Shown here: positions 43,634 to 54,788 of the stretch, piece after piece
How the letters are laid out: the number at the start of each line of letters is the position of its first letter
Position numbering within the stretch: position 1 is the first letter of the stretch
From: Corella eumyota
Taxonomy: Eukaryota > Chordata > Ascidiacea > Phlebobranchia > Corellidae
Reading direction: 5' to 3'
NCBI GenBank assembly: GCA_963082875.1
Contig: OY720103.1
Coordinates: 8,246,001-8,310,000 of the forward strand
Length of the DNA: 64,000 nt
Made by a program: the position numbers and the translations under genes
Notes under the pieces: generated by a model
Told to the model about the DNA's origin: nothing
The model's input: the letters and a program-made list of their open reading frames with translations, nothing else
The model's database searches: none

Positions 43634-43937
43634 CATGTNNNNNNNNNNNNNNNNNNNNNNNNNNNNNNNNNNNNNNNNNNNNNNNNNNNNNNNNNNNNNN
43701 NNNNNNNNNNNNNNNNNNNNNNNNNNNNNNNNNNNNNNNNNNNNNNNNNNNNNNNNNNNNNNNNNNNNNNNNNNNNNNNNNNNNNNNNNNNNNNNNNNNN
43801 NNNNNNNNNNNNNNNNNNNNNNNNNNNNNNNNNNNNNNTGAGTACACCCCATCTCGTCCGATCTGGGAAGTTAAGCAACGTCGGGCCCGGTTAGTACTTG
43901 GATGGGTGACCGCCTGGGAATACCGGGTGTCGTAGGC
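43634..43937 (+). pseudogene. 5'-truncated 5S rRNA copy (H), split by the N gap
   Basis: The left part ends CATGT (C-to-T at 43636) and the right part resumes TGAGTACACC at 43839. The pieces make one H copy if the 200 N are ignored, but they may belong to two different copies with missing units between them. Confidence 0.6.
43639..43838. other. Assembly gap, 200 N
   Basis: Exactly 200 N, a typical scaffolding placeholder of unknown true size. It falls between GT and TGAG of a truncated copy. Removing the N run gives an ordinary 267-bp H unit in perfect phase, so the flanking contigs end at the same repeat position. Confidence 0.97.
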
Positions 43938-44100
43938 ATTTTATAAGTTTTATAGCATATTAGAAAGTACTTTATGTAGAAGTCATTTTTTATCAAAATT
44001 TTTGAAAATTAATATATTTGATATAACTTCTAAGGGACGCAAGTCATTTATTTTATTTTAAATATACACGGTTAATGATAAATGTGTTGGCTCACCACAT

Positions 44101-44204
44101 CACGTTGAGTACACCCCATCTCGTCCGATCTGGGAAGTTAAGCAACGTCGGGCCCGGTTAGTACTTGGATGGGTGACCGCCTGGGAATACCGGGTGTCGT
44201 AGGC
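44101..44204 (+). pseudogene. 5'-truncated 5S rRNA copy (J)
   Basis: J unit 43999-44265. Confidence 0.87.
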
Positions 44205-44373
44205 ATTTTATAAGTTTTTTAGCATATTAGAAAGTACCTTATGTAGAAGTCATTTTTTATCAAAATTTTTGAAAATTAATATATTTGATATAACTGCTAA
44301 GGGACGCAAGTCATTTATTTTATTTTAAATATACACGGTTAATGATAAATGTGTTGGCTCACCACATCACATT

Positions 44374-44491
44374 GCCTACGACCATACCACGTTGAGTACA
44401 CCCCATCTCGTCCGATCTGGGAAGTTAAGCAACGTCGGGCCCGGTTAGTACTTGGATGGGTGACCGCCTGGGAATACCGGGTGTCGTAGGC
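44374..44491 (+). rRNA. 5S rRNA, full length (E)
   Basis: E unit 44266-44552; consensus gene. Confidence 0.95.
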
Positions 44492-44654
44492 ATTTTATAA
44501 GTTTTATAGCATATTAGAAAGTACTTTATGTAGAAGTCATTTTTTATCAAAATTTTTGAAAATTAATATATTTGATATAACTTCTAAGGGACGCAAGTCA
44601 TTTATTTTATTTTAAATATACACGGTTAATGATAAATGTGTTGGCTCACCACAT

Positions 44655-44758
44655 CACGTTGAGTACACCCCATCTCGTCCGATCTGGGAAGTTAAGCAAC
44701 GTCGGGCCCGGTTAGTACTTGGATGGGTGACCGCCTGGGAATACCGGGTGTCGTAGGC
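44655..44758 (+). pseudogene. 5'-truncated 5S rRNA copy (F)
   Basis: F unit 44553-44819. Confidence 0.87.
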
Positions 44759-44927
44759 ATTTTATAAGTTTTATAGCATATTAGAAAGTACTTTATGTAG
44801 AAGTCATTTTTTATCAAAATTTTTGAAAACTAATATATTTGATATAATTGCTAAGCGACGCAAGTCATTTATTTTATTTTAAATATATACGGTTAATGAT
44901 AAATGTGTTGGCTCACCACATCACATT

Positions 44928-45045
44928 GCCTACGACCATACCACGTTGAGTACACCCCATCTCGTCCGATCTGGGAAGTTAAGCAACGTCGGGCCCGGTT
45001 AGTACTTGGATGGGTGACCGCCTGGGAATACCGGGTGTCGTAGGC
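44928..45045 (+). rRNA. 5S rRNA, full length (G)
   Basis: G subtype with ATATATACGG. Confidence 0.95.
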
Positions 45046-45208
45046 ATTTAATAAGTTTTATAGCATATTAGAAAGTACTTTATGTAGAAGTCATTTTTTA
45101 TCAAAATTTTTGAAAACTAATATATTTGATATAATTGCTTAGCGACGCAAGTCATTTATTTTATTTTAAATATACACGGTTAATGATAAATGTGTTGGCT
45201 CACCACAT

Positions 45209-45312
45209 CACGTTAAGTACACCCCATCTCGTCCGATCTGGGAAGTTAAGCAACGTCGGGCCCGGTTAGTACTTGGATGGGTGACCGCCTGGGAATACCG
45301 GGTGTCGTAGGC
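45209..45312 (+). pseudogene. 5'-truncated 5S rRNA copy (A')
   Basis: A' unit 45107-45373; G21A. Confidence 0.87.
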
Positions 45313-45481
45313 ATTTTATAAGTTTTATAGCATATTAGAAAGTACTTTATGTAGAAGTCATTTTTTATCAAAATTTTTGAAAACTAATATATTTGATATA
45401 ATTGCTAAGCGACGCAAGTCATTTATTTTATTTTAAATATACACGGTTAATGATAAATGTGTTGGCTTACCACATCACATT

Positions 45482-45599
45482 GCCTACGACCATACCACGT
45501 TGAGTACACCCCATCTCGTCCGATCTGGGAAGTTAAGCAACGTCGGGCCCGGTTAGTACTTAGATGGGTGACCGCCTGGGAATACCGGGTGTCGTAGGC
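45482..45599 (+). rRNA. 5S rRNA variant G81A (K)
   Basis: K unit 45374-45659. Confidence 0.93.
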
Positions 45600-45762
45600 A
45601 TTTTATAAGTTTTTTAGCATATTAGAAAGTACCTTATGTATAAGTCATTTTTATCGAAATTTTTGAAAATTAATATATTTGATATAATTGCTAGGCGACG
45701 CAAGTCATTTATTTTATTTTAAATATACCTGGGTAATGTTAAATGTGTTGGCACATCACATT

Positions 45763-45880
45763 GCCTACGACCATACCACGTTGAGTACACCCCATCTCGT
45801 CCGATCTGGGAAGTTAAGCAACGTCGGGCCCGGTTAGTACTTGGATGGGTGACCGCCTGGGAATACCGGGTGTCGTAGGC
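45763..45880 (+). rRNA. 5S rRNA, full length (D')
   Basis: D' unit 45660-45941; consensus gene. Confidence 0.94.
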
Positions 45881-46043
45881 ATTTTATAAGTTTTATAGCA
45901 TATTAGAAAGTACTTTATGTAGAAGTCATTTTTTATCAAAATTTTTGAAAATTAATATATTTGATATAACTTCTAAGGGACGCAAGTCATTTATTTTATT
46001 TTAAATATACACGGTTAATGATAAATGTGTTGGCTCACCACAT

Positions 46044-46147
46044 CACGTTGAGTACACCCCATCTCGTCCGATCTGGGAAGTTGAGCAACGTCGGGCCCGG
46101 TTAGTACTTGGATGGGTGACCGCCTGGGAATACCGGGTGTCGTAGGC
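46044..46147 (+). pseudogene. 5'-truncated 5S rRNA copy (F, A54G)
   Basis: A54G at 46083; counterpart of 15860-15963. Confidence 0.87.
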
Positions 46148-46316
46148 ATTTTATAAGTTTTATAGCATATTAGAAAGTACTTTATGTAGAAGTCATTTTT
46201 TATCAAAATTTTTGAAAACTAATATATTTGATATAATTGCTAAGCGACGCAAGTCATTTATTTTATTTTAAATATACACGGTTAATGATAAATGTGTTGG
46301 CTCACCACATCACATT

Positions 46317-46434
46317 GCCTACGACCATACCACGTTGAGTACACCCCATCTCGTCCGATCTGGGAAGTTAAGCAACGTCGGGCCCGGTTAGTACTTGGAT
46401 GGGTGACCGCCTGGGAATACCGGGTGTCGTAGGC
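46317..46434 (+). rRNA. 5S rRNA, full length (G)
   Basis: G unit 46209-46495; T3 first terminator run. Confidence 0.95.
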
Positions 46435-46597
46435 ATTTAATAAGTTTTATAGCATATTAGAAAGTACTTTATGTAGAAGTCATTTTTTATCAAAATTTTT
46501 GAAAACTAATATATTTGATATAATTGCTTAGCGACGCAAGTCATTTATTTTATTTTAAATATACACGGTTAATGATAAATGTGTTGGCTCACCACAT

Positions 46598-46701
46598 CAC
46601 GTTAAGTACACCCCATCTCGTCCGATCTGGGAAGTTAAGCAACGTCGGGCCCGGTTAGTACTTGGATGGGTGACCGCCTGGGAATACCGGGTGTCGTAGG
46701 C
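46598..46701 (+). pseudogene. 5'-truncated 5S rRNA copy (A')
   Basis: A' unit 46496-46762; G21A. Confidence 0.87.
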
Positions 46702-46870
46702 ATTTTATAAGTTTTATAGCATATTAGAAAGTACTTTATGTAGAAGTCATTTTTTATCAAAATTTTTGAAAACTAATATATTTGATATAATTGCTAAGCG
46801 ACGCAAGTCATTTATTTTATTTTAAATATACACGGTTAATGATAAATGTGTTGGCTTACCACATCACATT

Positions 46871-46988
46871 GCCTACGACCATACCACGTTGAGTACACCC
46901 CATCTCGTCCGATCTGGGAAGTTAAGCAACGTCGGGCCCGGTTAGTACTTAGATGGGTGACCGCCTGGGAATACCGGGTGTCGTAGGC
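46871..46988 (+). rRNA. 5S rRNA variant G81A (K)
   Basis: K unit 46763-47048. Confidence 0.93.
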
Positions 46989-47151
46989 ATTTTATAAGTT
47001 TTTTAGCATATTAGAAAGTACCTTATGTATAAGTCATTTTTATCGAAATTTTTGAAAATTAATATATTTGATATAATTGCTAGGCGACGCAAGTCATTTA
47101 TTTTATTTTAAATATACCTGGGTAATGTTAAATGTGTTGGCACATCACATT

Positions 47152-47269
47152 GCCTACGACCATACCACGTTGAGTACACCCCATCTCGTCCGATCTGGGA
47201 AGTTAAGCAACGTCGGGCCCGGTTAGTACTTGGATGGGTGACCGCCTGGGAATACCGGGTGTCGTAGGC
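47152..47269 (+). rRNA. 5S rRNA, full length (D')
   Basis: D' unit with a private tail change at 47317. Confidence 0.94.
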
Positions 47270-47432
47270 ATTTTATAAGTTTTATAGCATATTAGAAAGT
47301 ACTTTATGTAGAAGTCGTTTTTTATCAAAATTTTTGAAAATTAATATATTTGATATAACTTCTAAGGGACGCAAGTCATTTATTTTATTTTAAATATACA
47401 CGGTTAATGATAAATGTGTTGGCTCACCACAT

Positions 47433-47536
47433 CACGTTGAGTACACCCCATCTCGTCCGATCTGGGAAGTTAAGCAACGTCGGGCCCGGTTAGTACTTGG
47501 ATGGGTGACCGCCTGGGAATACCCGGTGTCGTAGGC
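47433..47536 (+). pseudogene. 5'-truncated 5S rRNA copy (F, G106C)
   Basis: G106C at 47524; right end of the long duplication. Confidence 0.87.
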
Positions 47537-47705
47537 ATTTTATAAGTTTTATAGCATATTAGAAAGTACTTTATGTAGAAGTCATTTTTTATCAAAATTT
47601 TTGAAAACTAATATATTTGATATAATTGCTAAGCGACGCAAGTCATTTATTTTATTTTAAATATACACGGTTAATGATAAATGTGTTGGCTCACCACATC
47701 ACATT

Positions 47706-47823
47706 GCCTACGACCATACCACGTTGAGTACACCCCATCTCGTCCGATCTGGGAAGTTAAGCAACGTCGGGCCCGGTTAGTACTTGGATGGGTGACCGCC
47801 TGGGAATACCGGGTGTCGTAGGC
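47706..47823 (+). rRNA. 5S rRNA, full length (G)
   Basis: G unit 47598-47884; T3 first terminator run. Confidence 0.95.
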
Positions 47824-47986
47824 ATTTAATAAGTTTTATAGCATATTAGAAAGTACTTTATGTAGAAGTCATTTTTTATCAAAATTTTTGAAAACTAATA
47901 TATTTGATATAATTGCTTAGCGACGCAAGTCATTTATTTTATTTTAAATATACACGGTTAATGATAAATGTGTTGGCTCACCACAT

Positions 47987-48090
47987 CACGTTGAGTACAC
48001 CCCATCTCGTCCGATCTGGGAAGTTAAGCAACGTCGGGCCCGGTTAGTACTTGGATGGGTGACCTCCTGGGAATACCGGGTGTCGTAGGC
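47987..48090 (+). pseudogene. 5'-truncated 5S rRNA copy (H, G93T)
   Basis: GTGACCTCCTGG: G93T at 48065 inside the C box; private. Confidence 0.87.
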
Positions 48091-48259
48091 ATTTTATAAG
48101 TTTTATAGCATATTAGAAAGTACTTTATGTAGAAGTCATTTTTTATCAAAATTTTTGAAAACTAATATATTTGATATAATTGCTAAGCGACGCAAGTCAT
48201 TTATTTTATTTTAAATATACACGGTTAATGATAAATGTGTTGGCTTACCACATCACATT

Positions 48260-48377
48260 GCCTACGACCATACCACGTTGAGTACACCCCATCTCGTCCG
48301 ATCTGGGAAGTTAAGCAACGTCGGGCCCGGTTAGTACTTGGATGGGTGACCGCCTGGGAATACCGGGTGTCGTAGGC
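48260..48377 (+). rRNA. 5S rRNA, full length (type P, recombinant)
   Basis: K-type GGCTTACCAC spacer but consensus G81 and a G-type CATTTAATAAG tail. The switch lies within the gene. Confidence 0.94.
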
Positions 48378-48540
48378 ATTTAATAAGTTTTATAGCATAT
48401 TAGAAAGTACTTTATGTAGAAGTCATTTTTTATCAAAATTTTTGAAAACTAATATATTTGATATAATTGCTTAGCGACGCAAGTCATTTATTTTATTTTA
48501 AATATACACGGTTAATGATAAATGTGTTGGCTCACCACAT

Positions 48541-48644
48541 CACGTTGAGTACACCCCATCTCGTCCGATCTGGGAAGTTAAGCAACGTCGGGCCCGGTTA
48601 GTACTTGGATGGGTGACCGCCTGGGAATACCGGGTGTCGTAGGC
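48541..48644 (+). pseudogene. 5'-truncated 5S rRNA copy (type Q, recombinant)
   Basis: H-type front with a C-type tail (T6, ending ATAGAAA), 266 bp, followed by D as C units are. Confidence 0.87.
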
Positions 48645-48807
48645 ATTTTATAAGTTTTTTAGCATATTAGAAAGTACCTTATGTATAAGTCATTTTTATA
48701 GAAATTTTTGAAAATTAATATATTTGATATAATTGCTAGGCGACGCAAGTCATTTATTTTATTTTAAATATACACGTTCAATGATAAATGTGTTGGCACA
48801 TCACATT

Positions 48808-48925
48808 GCCTACGACCATACCACGTTGAGTACACCCCATCTCGTCCGATCTGGGAAGTTAAGCAACGTCGGGCCCGGTTAGTACTTGGATGGGTGACCG
48901 CCTGGGAATACCGGGTGTCGTAGGC
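48808..48925 (+). rRNA. 5S rRNA, full length (D)
   Basis: D unit 48705-48986; consensus gene. Confidence 0.95.
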
Positions 48926-49094
48926 ATTTTATAAGTTTTTTAGCATATTAGAAAGTACCTTATGTAGAAGTCATTTTTTATCAAAATTTTTGAAAATTAA
49001 TATATTTGATATAACTGCTAAGGGACGCAAGTCATTTATTTTATTTTAAATATACACGGTTAATGATAAATGTGTTGGCTCACCACATCACATT

Positions 49095-49212
49095 GCCTAC
49101 GACCATACCACGTTGAGTACACCCCATCTCGTCCGATCTGGGAAGTTAAGCAACGTCGGGCCCGGTTAGTACTTGGATGGGTGACCGCCTGGGAATACCG
49201 GGTGTCGTAGGC
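49095..49212 (+). rRNA. 5S rRNA, full length (E)
   Basis: E unit 48987-49273; consensus gene. Confidence 0.95.
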
Positions 49213-49375
49213 ATTTTATAAGTTTTATAGCATATTAGAAAGTACTTTATGTAGAAGTCATTTTTTATCAAAATTTTTGAAAATTAATATATTTGATATA
49301 ACTTCTAAGGGACGCAAGTCATTTATTTTATTTTAAATATACACGGTTAATGATAAATGTGTTGGCTCACCACAT

Positions 49376-49479
49376 CACGTTGAGTACACCCCATCTCGTC
49401 CGATCTGGGAAGTTAAGCAACGTCGGGCCCGGTTAGTACTTGGATGGGTGACCGCCTGGGAATACCCGGTGTCGTAGGC
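49376..49479 (+). pseudogene. 5'-truncated 5S rRNA copy (F, G106C)
   Basis: G106C at 49467. Confidence 0.87.
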
Positions 49480-49648
49480 ATTTTATAAGTTTTATAGCAT
49501 ATTAGAAAGTACTTTATGTAGAAGTCATTTTTTATCAAAATTTTTGAAAACTAATATATTTGATATAATTGCTAAGCGACGCAAGTCATTTATTTTATTT
49601 TAAATATACACGGTTAATGATAAATGTGTTGGCTCACCACATCACATT

Positions 49649-49766
49649 GCCTACGACCATACCACGTTGAGTACACCCCATCTCGTCCGATCTGGGAAGT
49701 TAAGCAACGTCGGGCCCGGTTAGTACTTGGATGGGTGACCGCCTGGGAATACCGGGTGTCGTAGGC
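49649..49766 (+). rRNA. 5S rRNA, full length (G)
   Basis: G unit 49541-49827; T3 first terminator run. Confidence 0.95.
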
Positions 49767-49929
49767 ATTTAATAAGTTTTATAGCATATTAGAAAGTACT
49801 TTATGTAGAAGTCATTTTTTATCAAAATTTTTGAAAACTAATATATTTGATATAATTGCTTAGCGACGCAAGTCATTTATTTTATTTTAAATATACACGG
49901 TTAATGATAAATGTGTTGGCTCACCACAT

Positions 49930-50033
49930 CACGTTGAGTACACCCCATCTCGTCCGATCTGGGAAGTTAAGCAACGTCGGGCCCGGTTAGTACTTGGATG
50001 GGTGACCGCCTGGGAATACCGGGTGTCGTAGGC
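49930..50033 (+). pseudogene. 5'-truncated 5S rRNA copy (H)
   Basis: H unit 49828-50094; lacks the G93T of its counterpart. Confidence 0.87.
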
Positions 50034-50202
50034 ATTTTATAAGTTTTATAGCATATTAGAAAGTACTTTATGTAGAAGTCATTTTTTATCAAAATTTTTG
50101 AAAACTAATATATTTGATATAATTGCTAAGCGACGCAAGTCATTTATTTTATTTTAAATATACACGGTTAATGATAAATGTGTTGGCTTACCACATCACA
50201 TT

Positions 50203-50320
50203 GCCTACGACCATACCACGTTGAGTACACCCCATCTCGTCCGATCTGGGAAGTTAAGCAACGTCGGGCCCGGTTAGTACTTGGATGGGTGACCGCCTGG
50301 GAATACCGGGTGTCGTAGGC
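50203..50320 (+). rRNA. 5S rRNA, full length (P)
   Basis: Second P unit, 50095-50381. Confidence 0.94.
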
Positions 50321-50483
50321 ATTTAATAAGTTTTATAGCATATTAGAAAGTACTTTATGTAGAAGTCATTTTTTATCAAAATTTTTGAAAACTAATATAT
50401 TTGATATAATTGCTTAGCGACGCAAGTCATTTATTTTATTTTAAATATACACGGTTAATGATAAATGTGTTGGCTCACCACAT

Positions 50484-50587
50484 CACGTTGAGTACACCCC
50501 ATCTCGTCCGATCTGGGAAGTTAAGCAACGTCGGGCCCGGTTAGTACTTGGATGGGTGACCGCCTGGGAATACCGGGTGTCGTAGGC
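50484..50587 (+). pseudogene. 5'-truncated 5S rRNA copy (Q)
   Basis: Second Q unit, 50382-50647. Confidence 0.87.
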
Positions 50588-50750
50588 ATTTTATAAGTTT
50601 TTTAGCATATTAGAAAGTACCTTATGTATAAGTCATTTTTATAGAAATTTTTGAAAATTAATATATTTGATATAATTGCTAGGCGACGCAAGTCATTTAT
50701 TTTATTTTAAATATACACGTTCAATGATAAATGTGTTGGCACATCACATT

Positions 50751-50868
50751 GCCTACGACCATACCACGTTGAGTACACCCCATCTCGTCCGATCTGGGAA
50801 GTTAAGCAACGTCGGGCCCGGTTAGTACTTGGATGGGTGACCGCCTGGGAATACCGGGTGTCGTAGGC
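50751..50868 (+). rRNA. 5S rRNA, full length (D)
   Basis: D unit 50648-50929; consensus gene. Confidence 0.95.
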
Positions 50869-51037
50869 ATTTTATAAGTTTTTTAGCATATTAGAAAGTA
50901 CCTTATGTAGAAGTCATTTTTTATCAAAATTTTTGAAAATTAATATATTTGATATAACTGCTAAGGGACGCAAGTCATTTATTTTATTTTAAATATACAC
51001 GGTTAATGATAAATGTGTTGGCTCACCACATCACATT

Positions 51038-51155
51038 GCCTACGACCATACCACGTTGAGTACACCCCATCTCGTCCGATCTGGGAAGTTAAGCAACGTC
51101 GGGCCCGGTTAGTACTTGGATGGGTGACCGCCTGGGAATACCGGGTGTCGTAGGC
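51038..51155 (+). rRNA. 5S rRNA, full length (E)
   Basis: E unit 50930-51216; consensus gene. Confidence 0.95.
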
Positions 51156-51318
51156 ATTTTATAAGTTTTATAGCATATTAGAAAGTACTTTATGTAGAAG
51201 TCATTTTTTATCAAAATTTTTGAAAATTAATATATTTGATATAACTTCTAAGGGACGCAAGTCATTTATTTTATTTTAAATATACACGGTTAATGATAAA
51301 TGTGTTGGCTCACCACAT

Positions 51319-51422
51319 CACGTTGAGTACACCCCATCTCGTCCGATCTGGGAAGTTAAGCAACGTCGGGCCCGGTTAGTACTTGGATGGGTGACCGCCT
51401 GGGAATACCGGGTGTCGTAGGC
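51319..51422 (+). pseudogene. 5'-truncated 5S rRNA copy (F)
   Basis: F unit 51217-51483. Confidence 0.87.
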
Positions 51423-51591
51423 ATTTTATAAGTTTTATAGCATATTAGAAAGTACTTTATGTAGAAGTCATTTTTTATCAAAATTTTTGAAAACTAATAT
51501 ATTTGATATAATTGCTAAGCGACGCAAGTCATTTATTTTATTTTAAATATACACGGTTAATGATAAATGTGTTGGCTCACCACATCACATT

Positions 51592-51709
51592 GCCTACGAC
51601 CATACCACGTTGAGTACACCCCATCTCGTCCGATCTGGGAAGTTAAGCAACGTCGGGCCCGGTTAGTACTTGGATGGGTGACCGCCTGGGAATACCGGGT
51701 GTCGTAGGC
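51592..51709 (+). rRNA. 5S rRNA, full length (C)
   Basis: C unit 51484-51769; starts the 1,122-bp triplet. Confidence 0.95.
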
Positions 51710-51872
51710 ATTTTATAAGTTTTTTAGCATATTAGAAAGTACCTTATGTATAAGTCATTTTTATAGAAATTTTTGAAAATTAATATATTTGATATAATTG
51801 CTAGGCGACGCAAGTCATTTATTTTATTTTAAATATACACGTTCAATGATAAATGTGTTGGCACATCACATT

Positions 51873-51990
51873 GCCTACGACCATACCACGTTGAGTACAC
51901 CCCATCTCGTCCGATCTGGGAAGTTAAGCAACGTCGGGCCCGGTTAGTACTTGGATGGGTGACCGCCTGGGAATACCGGGTGTCGTAGGC
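51873..51990 (+). rRNA. 5S rRNA, full length (D)
   Basis: D unit 51770-52051; consensus gene. Confidence 0.95.
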
Positions 51991-52159
51991 ATTTTATAAG
52001 TTTTTTAGCATATTAGAAAGTACCTTATGTAGAAGTCATTTTTTATCAAAATTTTTGAAAATTAATATATTTGATATAACTGCTAAGGGACGCAAGTCAT
52101 TTATTTTATTTTAAATATACACGGTTAATGATAAATGTGTTGGCTCACCACATCACATT

Positions 52160-52277
52160 GCCTACGACCATACCACGTTGAGTACACCCCATCTCGTCCG
52201 ATCTGGGAAGTTAAGCAACGTCGGGCCCGGTTAGTACTTGGATGGGTGACCGCCTGGGAATACCGGGTGTCGTAGGC
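52160..52277 (+). rRNA. 5S rRNA, full length (E)
   Basis: E unit 52052-52338; consensus gene. Confidence 0.95.
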
Positions 52278-52440
52278 ATTTTATAAGTTTTATAGCATAT
52301 TAGAAAGTACTTTATGTAGAAGTCATTTTTTATCAAAATTTTTGAAAATTAATATATTTGATATAACTTCTAAGGGACGCAAGTCATTTATTTTATTTTA
52401 AATATACACGGTTAATGATAAATGTGTTGGCTCACCACAT

Positions 52441-52544
52441 CACGTTGAGTACACCCCATCTCGTCCGATCTGGGAAGTTAAGCAACGTCGGGCCCGGTTA
52501 GTACTTGGATGGGTGACCGCCTGGGAATACCCGGTGTCGTAGGC
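52441..52544 (+). pseudogene. 5'-truncated 5S rRNA copy (F, G106C)
   Basis: G106C at 52532. Confidence 0.87.
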
Positions 52545-52713
52545 ATTTTATAAGTTTTATAGCATATTAGAAAGTACTTTATGTAGAAGTCATTTTTTAT
52601 CAAAATTTTTGAAAACTAATATATTTGATATAATTGCTAAGCGACGCAAGTCATTTATTTTATTTTAAATATACACGGTTAATGATAAATGTGTTGGCTC
52701 ACCACATCACATT

Positions 52714-52831
52714 GCCTACGACCATACCACGTTGAGTACACCCCATCTCGTCCGATCTGGGAAGTTAAGCAACGTCGGGCCCGGTTAGTACTTGGATGGG
52801 TGACCGCCTGGGAATACCGGGTGTCGTAGGC
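52714..52831 (+). rRNA. 5S rRNA, full length (C)
   Basis: C unit 52606-52891; consensus gene. Confidence 0.95.
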
Positions 52832-52994
52832 ATTTTATAAGTTTTTTAGCATATTAGAAAGTACCTTATGTATAAGTCATTTTTATAGAAATTTTTGAAA
52901 ATTAATATATTTGATATAATTGCTAGGCGACGCAAGTCATTTATTTTATTTTAAATATACACGTTCAATGATAAATGTGTTGGCACATCACATT

Positions 52995-53112
52995 GCCTAC
53001 GACCATACCACGTTGAGTACACCCCATCTCGTCCGATCTGGGAAGTTAAGCAACGTCGGGCCCGGTTAGTACTTGGATGGGTGACCGCCTGGGAATACCG
53101 GGTGTCGTAGGC
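52995..53112 (+). rRNA. 5S rRNA, full length (D)
   Basis: D unit 52892-53173; consensus gene. Confidence 0.95.
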
Positions 53113-53281
53113 ATTTTATAAGTTTTTTAGCATATTAGAAAGTACCTTATGTAGAAGTCATTTTTTATCAAAATTTTTGAAAATTAATATATTTGATATA
53201 ACTGCTAAGGGACGCAAGTCATTTATTTTATTTTAAATATACACGGTTAATGATAAATGTGTTGGCTCACCACATCACATT

Positions 53282-53399
53282 GCCTACGACCATACCACGT
53301 TGAGTACACCCCATCTCGTCCGATCTGGGAAGTTAAGCAACGTCGGGCCCGGTTAGTACTTGGATGGGTGACCGCCTGGGAATACCGGGTGTCGTAGGC
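53282..53399 (+). rRNA. 5S rRNA, full length (E)
   Basis: E unit 53174-53460; consensus gene. Confidence 0.95.
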
Positions 53400-53562
53400 A
53401 TTTTATAAGTTTTATAGCATATTAGAAAGTACTTTATGTAGAAGTCATTTTTTATCAAAATTTTTGAAAATTAATATATTTGATATAACTTCTAAGGGAC
53501 GCAAGTCATTTATTTTATTTTAAATATACACGGTTAATGATAAATGTGTTGGCTCACCACAT

Positions 53563-53666
53563 CACGTTGAGTACACCCCATCTCGTCCGATCTGGGAAGT
53601 TAAGCAACGTCGGGCCCGGTTAGTACTTGGATGGGTGACCGCCTGGGAATACCGGGTGTCGTAGGC
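53563..53666 (+). pseudogene. 5'-truncated 5S rRNA copy (F)
   Basis: F unit 53461-53727. Confidence 0.87.
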
Positions 53667-53835
53667 ATTTTATAAGTTTTATAGCATATTAGAAAGTACT
53701 TTATGTAGAAGTCATTTTTTATCAAAATTTTTGAAAACTAATATATTTGATATAATTGCTAAGCGACGCAAGTCATTTATTTTATTTTAAATATACACGG
53801 TTAATGATAAATGTGTTGGCTCACCACATCACATT

Positions 53836-53953
53836 GCCTACGACCATACCACGTTGAGTACACCCCATCTCGTCCGATCTGGGAAGTTAAGCAACGTCGG
53901 GCCCGGTTAGTACTTGGATGGGTGACCGCCTGGGAATACCGGGTGTCGTAGGC
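53836..53953 (+). rRNA. 5S rRNA, full length (C)
   Basis: C unit 53728-54013; consensus gene. Confidence 0.95.
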
Positions 53954-54116
53954 ATTTTATAAGTTTTTTAGCATATTAGAAAGTACCTTATGTATAAGTC
54001 ATTTTTATAGAAATTTTTGAAAATTAATATATTTGATATAATTGCTAGGCGACGCAAGTCATTTATTTTATTTTAAATATACACGTTCAATGATAAATGT
54101 GTTGGCACATCACATT

Positions 54117-54234
54117 GCCTACGACCATACCACGTTGAGTACACCCCATCTCGTCCGATCTGGGAAGTTAAGCAACGTCGGGCCCGGTTAGTACTTGGAT
54201 GGGTGACCGCCTGGGAATACCGGGTGTCGTAGGC
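54117..54234 (+). rRNA. 5S rRNA, full length (D)
   Basis: D unit 54014-54295; consensus gene. Confidence 0.95.
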
Positions 54235-54403
54235 ATTTTATAAGTTTTTTAGCATATTAGAAAGTACCTTATGTAGAAGTCATTTTTTATCAAAATTTTT
54301 GAAAATTAATATATTTGATATAACTGCTAAGGGACGCAAGTCATTTATTTTATTTTAAATATACACGGTTAATGATAAATGTGTTGGCTCACCACATCAC
54401 ATT

Positions 54404-54521
54404 GCCTACGACCATACCACGTTGAGTACACCCCATCTCGTCCGATCTGGGAAGTTAAGCAACGTCGGGCCCGGTTAGTACTTGGATGGGTGACCGCCTG
54501 GGAATACCGGGTGTCGTAGGC
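54404..54521 (+). rRNA. 5S rRNA, full length (E)
   Basis: E unit 54296-54582; consensus gene. Confidence 0.95.
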
Positions 54522-54684
54522 ATTTTATAAGTTTTATAGCATATTAGAAAGTACTTTATGTAGAAGTCATTTTTTATCAAAATTTTTGAAAATTAATATA
54601 TTTGATATAACTTCTAAGGGACGCAAGTCATTTATTTTATTTTAAATATACACGGTTAATGATAAATGTGTTGGCTCACCACAT

Positions 54685-54788
54685 CACGTTGAGTACACCC
54701 CATCTCGTCCGATCTGGGAAGTTAAGCAACGTCGGGCCCGGTTAGTACTTGGATGGGTGACCGCCTGGGAATACCGGGTGTCGTAGGC
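54685..54788 (+). pseudogene. 5'-truncated 5S rRNA copy (F)
   Basis: F unit 54583-54849. Confidence 0.87.

Larger units (their letters stand above)
38825..47597 (+). repeat. Segmental duplication, copy 2 (8,573 bp plus 200 N)
   Basis: Matches 8006-17413 unit for unit once the 200-N gap and the 835-bp expansion of copy 1 are allowed for: 8,573 + 835 = 9,408. Differences noticed by eye are a spacer A-to-G at 47317 and a C-to-T at 43636 beside the gap. Confidence 0.88.
47598..51483 (+). repeat. Two tandem 1,943-bp repeats G-H-P-Q-D-E-F
   Basis: Copies are 47598-49540 and 49541-51483. The recombinant units P and Q occur only here, once per copy, so they arose before this duplication. The last F unit has G106C in the first copy but not in the second. 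Confidence 0.88.

Noticed and set aside
43560-43935. Several open frames over the N gap
   Set aside because: They are made almost entirely of N bases and are not real.
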